In this document: piece after piece, positions 6,413 through 7,713 of the stretch
Position numbering within the stretch: the stretch's first letter is position 1
Layout: every line of letters starts with the position of its first letter
From: Bacteroidota bacterium
GTDB lineage: Bacteria; Bacteroidota; Bacteroidia; CAMBQF01
Length of the DNA stretch: 7,713 nucleotides
NCBI GenBank assembly: GCA_027483285.1
Contig: JAIXUZ010000431.1
Coordinates: 1-7,713 of the forward strand
Reading direction: 5' to 3'
Made by a program: the position numbers and the translations under genes
The notes under the pieces: model-generated
The model's input: only the letters and a program-made list of their open reading frames with translations
Database searches by the model: none
Told to the model about the DNA's origin: nothing

Positions 6413-7270
6413 GTGCCACAAGATACATTATTTACCCCCAATAATGTTTTTAACATTAACGGGAAACTTTTCAGTTTTGCTTATCCTGTGGTAATGGGGA
6501 TACTTAATGCCACGCCCGATTCGTTCTACGATGGTGGCAAAAATAATTCTATTGATGCTGCCTTAAAACGTGCCGAAGAGATACTTACCCAAGGGGGTGA
6601 TATCATCGACATTGGGGCTGCATCTACCCGCCCTGGCGCAACAGAAATTAGTATTGAAGAAGAACTACAAAGGCTAATCCCGGTAGTAAAAGCTATTGCT
6701 GCTGAATTTCCGGATGCTATACTATCGGTTGATACGTACCGCGCTGTTGTTGCCGAAGAGGCTATAAAAGCGGGGGCACAGATTATAAACGATATTGCCG
6801 GCGGAACTATGGATGCCGCTATGTTTGCCACCGTAGCCAAACTACATGTGCCCTATATACTAATGCATATACAAGGCACGCCGCAAACCATGCAGCAGAA
6901 CCCCGAGTATACCAATGTGGTGGCGGAAGTTTTGCTATCGCTTTCTCAAAAAGTCAATGAACTGAAACGCCTTGGGGTGGCTGATATTATTATTGACCCC
7001 GGATTTGGCTTTGGCAAAACCACCGAACATAACTACCAATTGCTAAGCAACCTTAGGCAATTGCAACTATTGGGTTGCCCAATACTGGCGGGCGTATCGC
7101 GCAAGGGGATGATAAACAAGGTACTGGGCACCACACCCGACCAGGCCCTTAACGGCACTACGGTGGTTAATACCTTAGCCTTAGCAAACGGGGCTTCTAT
7201 ACTCCGCGTACACGATGTAAAAGAGGCTGTTGAGGCGGTTGCTTTGTGGAGGTTTGCTAAATCGGTATAA
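6413..7270 (+). CDS. folP: Dihydropteroate synthase
   Basis: FolP condenses 7,8-dihydropterin pyrophosphate with p-aminobenzoate to make dihydropteroate in folate synthesis, in the cytoplasm; it is the sulfonamide target. The 285-residue TIM barrel has all the family signatures: MGILNATPDSFYDGG at 28-42 (loop 1), DIGAASTRPGA at 67-76 (loop 2, pABA site), SVDT at 105-108, INDIAGG at 125-131, LMHIQGTP at 150-157, DPGFGFGK at 195-202, GVSRKGM at 227-233 and RVHDV at 265-269. Loop 2 has Ala-Ala before STRPG, where many bacteria have GxE. No ATG exists upstream of the MGILN motif. GTG at 6413 is chosen because MPQDTLFTP aligns with the usual start of Bacteroidota FolP and sits just after the promoter, while the upstream TTG at 6347 would lie before it. 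No other folate gene is adjacent. Confidence 0.93.
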   Translation: MPQDTLFTPNNVFNINGKLFSFAYPVVMGILNATPDSFYDGGKNNSIDAALKRAEEILTQGGDIIDIGAASTRPGATEISIEEELQRLIPVVKAIAAEFPDAILSVDTYRAVVAEEAIKAGAQIINDIAGGTMDAAMFATVAKLHVPYILMHIQGTPQTMQQNPEYTNVVAEVLLSLSQKVNELKRLGVADIIIDPGFGFGKTTEHNYQLLSNLRQLQLLGCPILAGVSRKGMINKVLGTTPDQALNGTTVVNTLALANGASILRVHDVKEAVEAVALWRFAKSV

Positions 7271-7294
7271 TACTAACGTATGGTGTATTATTAG

Positions 7295-7315
7295 ATCCCG
7301 AATCAAGTTCGGGAT
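7295..7315. terminator. Hairpin between convergent folP and methyltransferase genes, REP-like
   Basis: ATCCCGAA (7295-7302) pairs perfectly with TTCGGGAT (7308-7315) around TCAAG. It lies 24 bases after the folP stop and five bases beyond the stop of the minus-strand methyltransferase gene, so it could end both transcripts, though no T run follows the stem. The wording GATCCCGAATCAAGTTCGGG resembles short palindromes that I recall being scattered in intergenic DNA of many bacteria, so it may be a dispersed repeat as well as a terminator. Confidence 0.5.
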
Positions 7316-7320
7316 GACAT

Positions 7321-7713
7321 TTACTCCTCAGTCGGTTTAGCCGCTTCTGCCCCACCCCCTTTAAACTCTTTAAGGCTGCCCCTAAACATTTTAAAGTTCA
7401 TAAACTTGCACTCAAGCGGGCCGTTGTACACCGTTATTTTGCGCGATGGCTTAAGGCCTACATTCTTCATAGCATCTATGTTAGGCGATATAATCCACGC
7501 CTCGCTGCCCGAGAAATCGTTCTTCAATTTAGTGCCTATCATGGCGTATAACCCGTTTAGCTGCTCGGGTTTCAAACGCTCGCCGTAGGGCGGGTTCATT
7601 ATTAAAAACATGGGCTTGCCCGGTGCGTCCATCTTTTCAAAAGCAATTTTTTCTACGCGGATGTCCATCTCAAAACCACAGTTTTTAATGTTATCGGCGG
7701 CAGCTTCCAGGCT
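7321..7713 (-). CDS. THUMP-type class I SAM-dependent RNA methyltransferase, C-terminal part (RlmL-N/YpsC-like)
   Basis: Partial gene: the frame is open to the window edge at 7713, with no start codon needed inside, giving 130 visible residues. The visible part begins SLEAAADNIKNCGFE, the end of the helix after the second SAM-binding strand. It then carries IMNPPYGERL, the motif IV active-site loop of enzymes that methylate an exocyclic amino group of a nucleobase. NPPYGERL is the form found in RlmL, which makes m2G in 23S rRNA, and in related YpsC/COG0116 proteins. The segments GLYAMIGTKLKNDFSGSEAWIISPN and NGPLECKF fit the final strands. The N-terminal THUMP and SAM-binding motif I regions are outside the window. 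The last 15 or so residues are a Gly/Ala/Glu tail. The internal ATG at 7668 is not a start, because homologous sequence continues upstream of it. The exact RNA target cannot be decided from this part. Confidence 0.88.
   Translation of the reverse strand, partial: SLEAAADNIKNCGFEMDIRVEKIAFEKMDAPGKPMFLIMNPPYGERLKPEQLNGLYAMIGTKLKNDFSGSEAWIISPNIDAMKNVGLKPSRKITVYNGPLECKFMNFKMFRGSLKEFKGGGAEAAKPTEE

Noticed and set aside
6348..6428. Longer DUF1599 protein starting at 6428 or 6380
   Set aside because: The start at 6428 lies upstream of the minus-strand promoter element, and the extra residues are not family sequence. The ATG at 6380 is possible but adds only an unconserved stretch.
6075..6494. 139-residue plus-strand open frame
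   Set aside because: It runs antisense to the DUF1599 gene and across the divergent promoter, and shows no recognisable domain.
7321..7668. Complete 115-residue methyltransferase starting at 7668
   Set aside because: The frame continues without a stop to the window edge and the upstream residues fit the methyltransferase fold, so this is the end of a longer gene.

Overview
The window looks like ordinary chromosome from a member of the Bacteroidota. Four things point there: a protein with a C-terminal type IX secretion (T9SS) sorting domain, a TPR/PD40/carboxypeptidase-regulatory/OmpA protein of the PorE type, a double-domain DUF1599 protein next to folP, and promoter-like sites matching the Bacteroidota -7 consensus TAnnTTTG, with no obvious Shine-Dalgarno sequences. 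The genus cannot be told from the sequence. I see no phage, transposon, CRISPR, tRNA or rRNA.

Left block (44-4026, all minus strand): three genes that probably form one operon, read from right to left. They are a secreted protein of nine TPR units, then after 25 bases a 687-residue PorE-like envelope protein, then after 43 bases a small T9SS cargo protein with an Ig-like domain. All three carry signal peptides, so the products act in the periplasm, at the outer membrane or on the cell surface. A perfect TAnnTTTG element lies just upstream of the first gene.

Middle (4124-5737, plus strand): lnt, apolipoprotein N-acyltransferase, divergent from the operon. Its Glu-Lys-Cys catalytic triad is intact.

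Right block: a double DUF1599 gene (minus, 5805-6347) and folP, dihydropteroate synthase (plus, 6413-7270), are transcribed away from each other from a very compact region with two back-to-back TAnnTTTG elements. That layout supports a GTG start for folP and a short start for the DUF1599 gene. At the right edge (7321-7713, minus) is the C-terminal part of a THUMP-type RNA methyltransferase with an NPPY motif, cut by the window.

Both convergent gene pairs (lnt/DUF1599 and folP/methyltransferase) are separated by a short hairpin. These probably end transcription on both strands, and they may be copies of dispersed palindromic repeats. No stretch longer than 100 bases lacks a gene. I found no convincing new system. 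The most interesting items are the PorE-like operon, the paired promoters at folP, and the conserved but uncharacterised duplicated DUF1599 protein.
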